DNA of 6,978 nucleotides from Anaerolinea sp. GTDB lineage: Bacteria > Chloroflexota > Anaerolineae > Anaerolineales > Villigracilaceae. The notes beneath the pieces are model-generated. The model worked only from the letters and a program-made list of their open reading frames with translations. It ran no database searches and was not told the DNA's origin. Of this stretch, positions 1-5,701 are shown in pieces. Location: assembly GCA_020720965.1 (NCBI GenBank), contig DYNS01000165.1, positions 1 to 6,978 on the forward strand. Direction: 5' to 3'. Position numbers and translations under genes: made by a program. Positions within the stretch are counted from its first letter, which is position 1. Each line of letters begins with the position of its first letter.

Positions 1-516
1 AACCAACCGGTACAGGTTAATTTTCCCAGGGCAAGCCTCGTTCCGGTCCTAAAAATCCCCAACATTGCCAGTGGACCGGATGACGATGCCGTAGGGGTGT
101 ACCTGCGCTTTAGCGGAGACCTGCTTGGGCAAATGATGCTCGTCATTCCCACCGAAAAAGCCCCAGAATTGGTGGATTTGCTCCTGGGAAGCCCCAAAGG
201 CACAACCCAAACCCTGGGTTCATTGGAACGTTCTGCCCTGGGAGAGTTGGCGAACCTGTGCGGTTCCTACTTCCTCAACGCCATTGCCAACGCCCTGGGG
301 CGGGGAGGCTTTCGCCCCTCCCCGCCGGTGGTGGTGGTGGATATGGTCGCCGCCATTTTAGACATCATCGTTGCCACCCTGGGCGCAGGCAACGAAGAAG
401 CCTGGGTGATGGCGGCACACTTTTCCGACTCCACCCGCAGCGTGGACGCCGATTTTTGGGTCATCCCCGACCTGAGTCAGTTGGATGCCCTGTTGCCGGA
501 AGGCGTGCAAACATGA
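1..516 (+). CDS. cheC: CheC-type CheY-P phosphatase (5' end outside window)
   Basis: The frame is open from the first base, so the gene is cut at its start; 171 C-terminal residues are visible. CheC proteins are usually about 200 residues, so roughly 35 are missing, including the first of the two phosphatase motifs. The second motif is intact: S78, E82 and N85 (window-relative residues) followed by P108 match the family pattern [DS]-x3-E-x2-N-x22-P. After N85 comes the typical GSY-x2-NA helix, then an ILD-type strand/helix segment near residues 119-122. CheC hydrolyses phosphorylated CheY in the cytoplasm. In Bacillus and Thermotoga it also binds CheD, so the adjacent cheD gene, overlapping as ATGA, fits that partnership. 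The in-frame GTG at 97 is not the real start, because homologous sequence continues upstream to the window edge. The family assignment is secure; the activity is inferred from the motif. Confidence 0.9.
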   Translation, partial: NQPVQVNFPRASLVPVLKIPNIASGPDDDAVGVYLRFSGDLLGQMMLVIPTEKAPELVDLLLGSPKGTTQTLGSLERSALGELANLCGSYFLNAIANALGRGGFRPSPPVVVVDMVAAILDIIVATLGAGNEEAWVMAAHFSDSTRSVDADFWVIPDLSQLDALLPEGVQT

Positions 517-1007
517 ACGAGCCTCAGACGGTTGGCTTGGCAGAAATGTACTTGAGCCGCAACCCGCAAGATGTGCTGGTGGCGTATGGGCTTGGCTCCT
601 GCCTGGGGGTGGTGATGTTGGCCCCCGTTGCCAAAGTGGCAGGGCTTTTGCACGCCGTTCTGCCCCGCGCCACCGATGGGCTGGAAAGCGCCGAATCGAA
701 CCCCTACAAATATGTGGAAAGCGGCATAGAAGCCATGCTGGCAGACCTGCTGAACAACGGCGCAAGCCGCACCCGTCTCACCATCCGGGTGGCGGGCGGG
801 GCAAACATGCTCCTCAGCAGCGGTCTTACCCGCTCTTTCGATATCGGAACCCGCAACATAGAAGCCGCCCGCAGCGCCCTTCAGCGGTTGCGCCTGCCCC
901 TTGCCGCCTCGGCAGTGGGCGGGCATGTGGGGCGCACCCTGCGGGTCTATATGGCAGAAAGCCGAGTCACCGTGAGGGTGGCTGGGCAAAAAGAAGAAGA
1001 ACTGTAA
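513..1007 (+). CDS. cheD: CheD, chemoreceptor glutamine deamidase
   Basis: This 164-residue protein matches CheD over its full length. CheD deamidates specific receptor glutamines to glutamate and, in Bacillus/Thermotoga, binds CheC. Visible landmarks are the GLGSC loop with nucleophile Cys30, the H-x2-LP motif with His47, an AGGAN strand near residues 90-94, the IGTRN segment, and the late GGH-x-GR motif. The ATG at 513 overlaps the cheC stop (ATGA) and has a GGAAGG Shine-Dalgarno-like sequence at 498-503, so it is preferred over the longer in-frame extension upstream, which only shadows cheC. An oddity: six residues before the Cys, where Thermotoga CheD has its catalytic Thr21, this protein has Ala24. 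The third catalytic position may therefore be served by a backbone group or be weakened. Family assignment is secure; full activity is uncertain. Confidence 0.93.
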   Translation: MNEPQTVGLAEMYLSRNPQDVLVAYGLGSCLGVVMLAPVAKVAGLLHAVLPRATDGLESAESNPYKYVESGIEAMLADLLNNGASRTRLTIRVAGGANMLLSSGLTRSFDIGTRNIEAARSALQRLRLPLAASAVGGHVGRTLRVYMAESRVTVRVAGQKEEEL

Positions 1008-1008
1008 C

Positions 1009-1014
1009 AAGGAG
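1009..1014 (+). promoter_or_regulatory. Ribosome binding site of cheY
   Basis: AAGGAG lies 5 nt before the ATG at 1020, within the 12-nt cheD-cheY gap. It is the best Shine-Dalgarno match in the plus-strand operon and fixes the cheY start. Genes such as cheB and the HDOD gene have no comparable site, so cheY may be translated at a higher level than its neighbours. That last point is inference. Confidence 0.8.
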
Positions 1015-1019
1015 AAAAA

Positions 1020-1376
1020 ATGCCCAAACTACTGGTTGTGGATGACGCCGAATTTTTGCGCGTGCGCCTTACGCGCATGTTGACGGCAGAAGGCTTTGAG
1101 GTCTTTCAGGCAGAAAACGGCTTAAAAGCAGTTGCCGCCTACCAGGAACATCACCCCCAGGTGGTGCTGATGGACATTACCATGCCGGAAATGGACGGCT
1201 TGGCAGCCCTGAAAGAAATTATGACCCTGGACCCGCAAGCCAGGGTTGTCATGCTCACCGCTTTGGGGCAAGAGTCGGTTGTGCTGGAAGCGGTAAAAAG
1301 CGGCGCGAAAGACTTTGTGGTAAAGCCTTTCGAGCATGAGCGCGTCATGAAAGCCATCGGAAAACTCCTGCCCTAA
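1020..1376 (+). CDS. cheY: CheY single-domain response regulator
   Basis: This is a stand-alone receiver domain of 118 residues, the usual CheY length, with no output domain. The acidic pocket is D8 and D9, the phosphoacceptor is D52 in an LMDITMP-type strand, and the switch residues are T80 and F99. K102 lies in the KPF motif. CheA would phosphorylate D52, and phosphorylated CheY would then act on the flagellar switch or another motility apparatus; neither CheA nor the output machinery is in this window. It lies between cheD and cheB, with two CheC/CheX-type phosphatase genes in the same operon. This supports a chemotaxis CheY rather than an unrelated orphan receiver. Phe rather than Tyr at the switch position is common in this superfamily. 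The start is set by a strong AAGGAG 5 nt upstream. Confidence 0.92.
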   Translation: MPKLLVVDDAEFLRVRLTRMLTAEGFEVFQAENGLKAVAAYQEHHPQVVLMDITMPEMDGLAALKEIMTLDPQARVVMLTALGQESVVLEAVKSGAKDFVVKPFEHERVMKAIGKLLP

Positions 1377-1378
1377 CC

Positions 1379-2470
1379 ATGCCCACCAACCTGCCCCTCG
1401 CCGCCCCCATTCGGGTTCTGGTCGTGGATGATTCGGCTTTCATGCGCTTTGCCATCAGCCAGCAACTGAACCAGGATGAGCAAATTACGGTCGTGGGCGC
1501 TGCCCCGGATGGCAGAGAAGCCCTGCGCCAAATTCCGCTCCTGCTGCCAGATGTCATCACTCTGGATGTGGAAATGCCGCGTATGGACGGGCTAACCGCT
1601 CTGCGCGAGATTATGCGCCTGTACCCCCGCCCGGTTCTCATGTTCAGCAGCCTCACCCAACAGGGCGCAGCCCAAACCCTGGAAGCCCTCAACCTCGGCG
1701 CGGTAGATTTCATCCCCAAACCGCAAAACCGGGTGGATATTCGCGCCGCGATGAGCGAAATGAGCGCCAAAATCAAAGCCGCCGCCCAGGCGCGAGTGCG
1801 AACCTCCCCGCCTGCGCCTGCCTTCGCAGCCCCGGCAGAATCCACCCCCAAGTCCCTGCGCCCCTACGACAAAATTGCCCCCCTCCTTTGCATCGCCGCC
1901 TCCACCGGCGGACCAAGAGCCTTGCAAGAAATCATCCCCGCCCTGCCCGCCAACCTGCCCGCCCCGGTGTTAATCATTCAGCACATGCCCGCCGGGTTCA
2001 CCCGCTCGCTGGCAGAACGATTGAACAATCTTTCTGCCCTGCGGGTAAAAGAAGCCGAGGCAGGCGATGCCCTGCTCACCGGTCAGGCGCTGCTCGCCCC
2101 CGGCGGTTTTCATCTCACGCTGGATGAAGAAGGCAGGGTGCAGCTAAATCAGAAACCGCCCGTTCATGGCGTGCGCCCGGCAGTGGATGTAACCCTACAC
2201 GCCCTGCACGCCCATTTTGGCAGCAACCTCCTCGCCGTCATCCTTACCGGCATGGGAACAGACGGAACCTACAGCGCCGCCGCCCTGCACAATGCCGGGG
2301 GCTACGTCATTGCCGAAGATGAAAGCACCTGCGCCGTGTGGGGAATGCCCCGCAGCGTGGTGGAAGCCGGAGCGGCAGACGCCATCCTACCCCGCCCGCA
2401 AATCGCCGCCGCCATTCAACAACACCTGACAAAAGGAAAAACATGGAAGCAGAACTCTACGCTCAGGTAA
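1379..2470 (+). CDS. cheB: CheB, receptor methylesterase/glutamine deamidase with receiver domain
   Basis: This 363-residue protein has the standard two-domain CheB layout. Residues about 10-128 form a receiver with acidic residues D17/D18, phosphoacceptor D63, switch Ser90/91 and K114. An Ala/Pro-rich linker of about 35-40 residues follows. Residues about 166-352 form the methylesterase domain with the catalytic triad S175 (in ASTGGP), H202 (in QHMP) and D295 (in GMGTDG). CheB removes methyl groups from receptor glutamates when phosphorylated by CheA, opposing CheR. The ATG lies 2 nt after the cheY stop without a clear Shine-Dalgarno sequence, which suggests translational coupling. The frame runs past the cheR start, so the last nine residues, a tail rich in polar and basic residues, are encoded in DNA that also encodes the start of CheR. 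CheD in the same operon may share or take over the deamidase role. Confidence 0.95.
   Translation: MPTNLPLAAPIRVLVVDDSAFMRFAISQQLNQDEQITVVGAAPDGREALRQIPLLLPDVITLDVEMPRMDGLTALREIMRLYPRPVLMFSSLTQQGAAQTLEALNLGAVDFIPKPQNRVDIRAAMSEMSAKIKAAAQARVRTSPPAPAFAAPAESTPKSLRPYDKIAPLLCIAASTGGPRALQEIIPALPANLPAPVLIIQHMPAGFTRSLAERLNNLSALRVKEAEAGDALLTGQALLAPGGFHLTLDEEGRVQLNQKPPVHGVRPAVDVTLHALHAHFGSNLLAVILTGMGTDGTYSAAALHNAGGYVIAEDESTCAVWGMPRSVVEAGAADAILPRPQIAAAIQQHLTKGKTWKQNSTLR
2431..2437 (+). promoter_or_regulatory. Ribosome binding site of cheR inside cheB
   Basis: AAAAGGA lies 5 nt before the ATG at 2443. It decides the cheR start: a longer in-frame extension upstream from a GTG at 2338 would only shadow cheB. 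The site lies wholly within the cheB reading frame, so ribosomes finishing cheB pass over it and stop 28 nt into cheR. Confidence 0.65.
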
Positions 2471-3225
2471 AAAAATCCATCCGGCAGACTCTCCACCTCG
2501 ACCTGGAACCCTACAAGGACGAGCAAATGAGACGCAGGCTGGATTCCTGGCTCATTCGCAGCCGCCTCCCCACCTGGCAAGACTACTTCCGCCTGCTCGC
2601 CGCCGACCCCACCGAACAGGAACGCCTGCGAAATTATCTCACCATCAACGTCACCGAATTTTTACGCGACCCTGCCCGCTGGGAAACCCTGCGCCTGCAA
2701 ATTTTGCCCGCCCTGCAAAAAAACAACCCGTCCCTCCAAATTTGGAGTGCGGGCTGCTCCAACGGCGCAGAAGCCTATTCGCTTGCCATTCTCATGGCAG
2801 AAAACGCGCCAGGGCAGCCCTATTCCCTGCTCGCAACCGACATAGACCGGGGCGTGCTGCAAAAAGCCATGCAAGGCGGACCCTACAGCGCCGAGGATGT
2901 TCACAACCTTTCGGAGCGGCAGCGCCAATTGCACCTGCAAAAAGCGGAAAAACCGCCCTACGCCATTCAGCCCCGCCACAAAGCGCACATCACCTTCCGC
3001 GAACAAAACCTGCTCACCCAACCCTTTGAAACCGGCTTCGACCTCATCCTCTGCCGCAATGTCGTCATCTACTTCACCGCCGAAGCCAAACACAACCTGT
3101 ACCAAAAATTTTCTCAAGCCCTGCGCCCTGGCGGGGTTCTCTTCGTAGGCGGCACAGAAATCCTGCCCCAGCCCGCCCAATTTGGGCTTCGCAACTTTGG
3201 CATCTCCTTTTACCAAAAGACCTGA
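2443..3225 (+). CDS. cheR: CheR, SAM-dependent chemoreceptor methyltransferase
   Basis: This 260-residue protein is slightly short for CheR but complete. Residues 1-85 form the helical N-terminal domain, ending in the conserved segment with NVTEFLRD (residues 69-76). The SAM-binding loop is WSAGCSNGAEAYS (101-113), followed by ATDID (131-135), which contacts the cofactor. The post-strand motif with LILCRNVVIYF lies at 201-211, and the RPGG turn at 228-231. CheR methylates receptor glutamates with S-adenosylmethionine and is opposed by CheB, the gene just before it. In the SAM loop, Ala replaces the first Glu and the Pro of the common GEEPYS form; the second Glu (E110) is kept. The start at 2443 is favoured by an AAAAGGA site and by the natural CheR N-terminus. 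It overlaps cheB by 28 nt in another frame. Confidence 0.93.
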   Translation: MEAELYAQVKKSIRQTLHLDLEPYKDEQMRRRLDSWLIRSRLPTWQDYFRLLAADPTEQERLRNYLTINVTEFLRDPARWETLRLQILPALQKNNPSLQIWSAGCSNGAEAYSLAILMAENAPGQPYSLLATDIDRGVLQKAMQGGPYSAEDVHNLSERQRQLHLQKAEKPPYAIQPRHKAHITFREQNLLTQPFETGFDLILCRNVVIYFTAEAKHNLYQKFSQALRPGGVLFVGGTEILPQPAQFGLRNFGISFYQKT

Positions 3226-3228
3226 GTC

Positions 3229-4077
3229 ATGCCCATCTATACCCTGGAAGACCTGTTAGAAATTGCGGCGCAACTGCCTCCCTTGCCCCAAGCCGCCCTG
3301 AGAGCCATTCAACTCATGGGCAGCCCCAACGCAAGCGCCACCAACTTGGCTTCCATCATCGCAACCGACCCGGCGCTCAGCGCCCAAATGCTGCGCTGGG
3401 CAAATTCGGCATACTTTGGCATGGAAAAACGCATCAACACCGTTCTGCAAGCCATCATCGTCCTCGGCGTAAACAACATACAGGAGATGATTATGGCTTA
3501 CGCCGTCTCCGGGCATCTTAACAAACCCATGCCCGGCTACAACCTGGAACGTGGCGAACTGTGGCAGCACGCCCTGGGAACAGCCATCGGCGCAAAAATC
3601 ATCTCTCAACGCTGTTACCCCCCGCAAGAAGAAGAAGCCTACTTCGCCGGTCTGCTTTGCGATATTGGCAAACTCGTCCTGGAAAAACTCCTCCAAAAAA
3701 CCGACCTGAGCGAGGCAGAATCTCAACCCGTTTCCTTTTTGGCAGTGGAAGGCGGCGCCTTCGGCATAGACCATGCCGGGTTGGGGGCTGCCATTGCCCG
3801 CAGTTGGAAACTGCCCGAAAGCCTGGTCGCCACCATCGCCTACCATCATCACCCTGCCAGCGCCAAACCAGAGCATCGCCTGCTCGTCTCGGCTGTGCAT
3901 GTGGCAGACGCCGCCATGATGATTTTAGGAATCGGCTTGGGGCGAGATGGCTTGCGCTATCCCTTTGACGAAGCCGCCCTGAGCGCCCTGAAGATGACCG
4001 AGACAGACATTGACCAAGTGATGGAAGAAATCGCCAACCGCCTCTCCAACGCCAACGAACTCATCGGCGCTGCCTGA
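3229..4077 (+). CDS. HDOD-domain signalling protein
   Basis: This 282-residue protein consists mainly of one HDOD domain. Recognisable landmarks are LPPLPQAA (16-23), the IIATDPALSAQMLRWANSA region (43-61), the W-x-HA helix (112-115) and GLLCDIGKLVL (141-151). After these come the DHAGLGA and W-x-LPE segments (181-197), a HHHP motif (206-209) and a VHVADA helix (223-228). HDOD proteins are generally non-enzymatic relatives of HD phosphohydrolases that act in signalling and regulation; some are linked to motility, cell-cycle or redox control. Here the HD dyad is C144-D145, so the metal-binding His is lost, consistent with a binding rather than catalytic role. It starts 3 nt after the cheR stop with no strong Shine-Dalgarno, so it is very probably co-transcribed and coupled with the che genes. 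Its partner and exact role cannot be told from sequence. Confidence 0.88.
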   Translation: MPIYTLEDLLEIAAQLPPLPQAALRAIQLMGSPNASATNLASIIATDPALSAQMLRWANSAYFGMEKRINTVLQAIIVLGVNNIQEMIMAYAVSGHLNKPMPGYNLERGELWQHALGTAIGAKIISQRCYPPQEEEAYFAGLLCDIGKLVLEKLLQKTDLSEAESQPVSFLAVEGGAFGIDHAGLGAAIARSWKLPESLVATIAYHHHPASAKPEHRLLVSAVHVADAAMMILGIGLGRDGLRYPFDEAALSALKMTETDIDQVMEEIANRLSNANELIGAA

Positions 4078-4111
4078 AAAACCCGGAGAGAAACCGCCCC
4101 CACACCCACCC

Positions 4112-4115
4112 GGAG
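4112..4115 (+). promoter_or_regulatory. Ribosome binding site of cheX-like gene
   Basis: GGAG lies 8 nt before the ATG at 4124, in the 46-nt gap after the HDOD gene. This is the longest gap in the plus-strand operon. The 8-mer ACCCGGAG containing it also occurs at 4081-4088, but no start codon follows that copy at a useful distance. No convincing promoter was seen in the gap. Confidence 0.55.
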
Positions 4116-4123
4116 CCTGCCCT

Positions 4124-4597
4124 ATGAACGTAAACATTCTCAACCCTTTCATCCGCGCCGCGCAAGAGACCCTCCGCGCCGAAATGCAGGAAGACCCCCA
4201 ACGCGAAGACCTGCGCCTGGAAAATGGCGCTTACGAGACAGATGAAGTCACCATCCTCATCTCCCTCATCGGCACAGTGGAGGGGACGGTCTTTTTCAGC
4301 ATGTCGGCGCAAACCGCCATCCAACTCGCTTCCGCCCTCATGGGCGAAACCTTCTCGGAGTTGGATAGGTTGGCGCAAAGCGGCGTGGCAGAGTTGGGAA
4401 ACGTCATTGCCGGGCGGGCAAGCATGGGGCTGGCGCAGGCTGGTTTACATGCCAATATTTCCACCCCTTCGGTCATTTTGGGCAAGGGAGCATCCATCGC
4501 CACCCTGGAATACACCCGGCTTGTCGTGCCTTTGCTCACATCCCTGGGGCGGCTGACGATTCACTTGGCGCTGAGAGAAAATTCCCTGCCCCGTTAA
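4124..4597 (+). CDS. cheX: CheX-like CheY-P phosphatase
   Basis: This 157-residue protein matches the CheX branch of the CheC/CheX/FliY family in length and layout. It opens with the CheX-type N-terminus NPFI-x2-A (7-13). A beta strand with GTVEGTVFFSMS (50-61) follows, and then one phosphatase helix with S86, E90 and N93 in an ELGNVIAG motif. An ISTPSVI strand comes at 112-118. CheX removes the phosphoryl group from phosphorylated CheY in the cytoplasm, using the Glu and Asn to orient the attacking water. Unlike CheC, which has two motifs, it carries one. It ends the che operon after a 46-nt gap and has its own GGAG site. Its last four bases overlap the tail of the opposite-strand gene. The family is clear; whether it acts on the CheY of this operon is inferred from position. 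Confidence 0.86.
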   Translation: MNVNILNPFIRAAQETLRAEMQEDPQREDLRLENGAYETDEVTILISLIGTVEGTVFFSMSAQTAIQLASALMGETFSELDRLAQSGVAELGNVIAGRASMGLAQAGLHANISTPSVILGKGASIATLEYTRLVVPLLTSLGRLTIHLALRENSLPR

Positions 4598-4986
4598 GGG
4601 ACAATGCCCGCACAGGCTGCCCCGTCTTTGGGCGCGGTCGTGCGGGCAGATTTCCAGGGGGCGTTATCTAACTTGATTTCGCAAAGCACAAAGCCGGTTT
4701 GGGTGGGGTTGGCGGCGGTAAGGTACACCTCCGTCCCACGCGGCAGCGAAACCGTCTTACTCCAGGGGGAGTTGGTGGTCAGTGGCTCGGCAATGACCAC
4801 ATCCCCGGCGCGTAGGGTGACAATCACAACCCCGCCAGAAGCCTCGGCGCGAAACTGCACCCGGCGCACCTCGCTCTTCGGCTGCAAAATGCCCAGGGCG
4901 TACACCACCGCCCAGGCGAGGGCGCTAAAGGCAAGGATGATGCTCCATTGCCAGAAAATCTTTGCGCGGGGAGAGAGTTCTTTCAA
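4594..4986 (-). CDS. Small single-pass membrane protein with MmpS-like outer domain
   Basis: This 130-residue protein has a short basic cytoplasmic N-terminus, one hydrophobic helix at about residues 11-33 and a beta-rich domain of about 95 residues outside the membrane. The outer domain carries a strand pattern with PWS at 74-76, a C-x-I-x-LDN segment starting at Cys102 and a second Cys125. This order resembles the MmpS family, whose mycobacterial members work with MmpL RND transporters; no mmpL gene is visible here. The match is by eye, and the protein may be a generic anchored beta-sandwich. The start is TTG at 4986: no ATG or GTG lies between the in-frame dedA stop and this codon, and the Shine-Dalgarno is weak, so translation probably depends on coupling with dedA, 30 nt upstream. 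Its stop overlaps the convergent cheX stop region by 4 nt. Confidence 0.7.
   Translation of the reverse strand: MKELSPRAKIFWQWSIILAFSALAWAVVYALGILQPKSEVRRVQFRAEASGGVVIVTLRAGDVVIAEPLTTNSPWSKTVSLPRGTEVYLTAANPTQTGFVLCEIKLDNAPWKSARTTAPKDGAACAGIVP
4605..4648. terminator. Candidate bidirectional terminator hairpin between convergent operons
   Basis: TGCCCGCAC at 4605-4613 and GTGCGGGCA at 4640-4648 form a perfect 9-bp GC-rich inverted repeat. A smaller GCCC/GGGC pair (4619-4622 with 4630-4633) is nested in the 26-nt loop. It begins 8 nt after the cheX stop and lies inside the 3' end of the opposite gene, so it could stop transcription from both sides. Neither flank has a good T-run (GATTTCC on the plus side, TTGTCCC on the minus side), so intrinsic termination may be weak, or the hairpin may instead protect mRNA ends. 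Confidence 0.4.
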
Positions 4987-5016
4987 AATATTCTCGCTCT
5001 GGCAGGGTGCAAAGGG

Positions 5017-5667
5017 TTACTTCTTCTCCTGGGCTTCTTTGCGGGCTTTCCACCATTCCCACACCGCAGGCAAAACCGATACCAGCACAATGCCAATGAT
5101 GACGACCTCGAAGTTGTTCCGCACAAAGGGGATGTTGCCGAAGAAGTAGCCCAGGAAGACGAAAATCCCCACCCAGGTAATGCCGCCAACAACGTTATAA
5201 CTGAGAAAGTAACCGTAGGTCATCTCGCCCATGCCCGCCACAAAGGGCGCAAAAGTCCGCACAATGGGGACAAAACGGGCAAGGAAGATGGTTTTTCCGC
5301 CGTGTTTTTCAAAAAAGGCGTGGGTTTTGTCCAAATATTCGCGTTTTATCCAACGGCTGTTGTAAGCCCGCCCGCCCAGGCGGTGACCAATCCAATAATT
5401 GGCGGTATCTCCCAGCACGGCGGCGGTTGCCAGCAGAGCAAACAAAAGCCAGGGGTTCAGGTCGCCGAGGGCGGCAAAGGTTCCGGCGGCAAAAAGGAGG
5501 GAATCGCCGGGCAGGAAGGGCATAATCACTACCCCGGTTTCCACAAAGATAACCACAAAGAGAAGGGCGTAGGTGTATACGCCGTACTGCCGAATGATTT
5601 CTGCCAGGTATTCGTCCATGTGCAGGAGCATATCTACAAGCAGTTTGAAGAGCGCCACAATATCCAT
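5017..5667 (-). CDS. DedA/VTT-family membrane protein
   Basis: This 216-residue integral membrane protein has the standard length and layout of the DedA family. The first re-entrant/helix region holds E43 and the PGD motif with D55; a GD-x2-NYWIG helix lies at 86-94. The signature F-x-AR-x2-P-x2-RTF-x-P-x2-AG lies at 128-145 with R131 and R137. The spacings E43-D55 and R131-R137 equal those of the essential E39/D51 and R130/R136 of Escherichia coli YqjA, so the functional residues appear intact. Several DedA proteins act as undecaprenyl-phosphate flippases or in membrane homeostasis and proton-motive-force-linked drug tolerance; the substrate here cannot be assigned. The ATG at 5667 is preceded by GGAG (plus-strand 5674-5677) six nt upstream, in the 34-nt gap after the PrsW-type gene. 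The charged C-terminal tail is probably cytoplasmic. Confidence 0.92.
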   Translation of the reverse strand: MDIVALFKLLVDMLLHMDEYLAEIIRQYGVYTYALLFVVIFVETGVVIMPFLPGDSLLFAAGTFAALGDLNPWLLFALLATAAVLGDTANYWIGHRLGGRAYNSRWIKREYLDKTHAFFEKHGGKTIFLARFVPIVRTFAPFVAGMGEMTYGYFLSYNVVGGITWVGIFVFLGYFFGNIPFVRNNFEVVIIGIVLVSVLPAVWEWWKARKEAQEKK

Positions 5668-5673
5668 TTTCTA

Positions 5674-5677
5674 CTCC
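5674..5677 (-). promoter_or_regulatory. Ribosome binding site of dedA-family gene
   Basis: On the minus strand GGAG lies 6 nt before the ATG at 5667, in the 34-nt gap behind the PrsW-type gene. It supports that start. The gap is too short and shows no clear -35/-10 pair, so a separate promoter was not called. Confidence 0.6.
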
Positions 5678-5701
5678 AAGTTTTGAAATGAGAGAGCGGG
5701 A

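Noticed and set aside
328..339. Four tandem GTG triplets as a microsatellite
   Set aside because: They encode a valine-rich beta strand of CheC next to the conserved P108, so coding constraint explains them.
258..512. N-terminal extension of CheD upstream of 513
   Set aside because: The Arg/Gly/His-rich translation has no CheD similarity and only shadows cheC; the start at 513 has an ATGA junction and a ribosome site.
97..516. Start of cheC at the in-frame GTG at 97
   Set aside because: The same frame is open to base 1 and its translation upstream of 97 matches the CheC fold, so the gene starts outside the window.
2338..2442. N-terminal extension of CheR from a GTG at 2338
   Set aside because: The extra 35 residues are low-complexity and lie inside cheB; the ATG at 2443 with AAAAGGA gives the natural CheR N-terminus.
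4081..4115. Direct repeat ACCCGGAG as an operator pair
   Set aside because: Only 8 bp long, the second copy is explained as the cheX ribosome site, and no promoter elements surround it.
4604..5149. Plus-strand open frame opposite the MmpS-like gene
   Set aside because: It has no ribosome site or recognisable domain; the minus strand reads as a membrane anchor plus a beta-rich domain.
4948..5691. Plus-strand open frame of 247 codons opposite dedA
   Set aside because: The translation is compositionally odd and matches nothing, whereas the minus strand encodes a full DedA with all signature residues.
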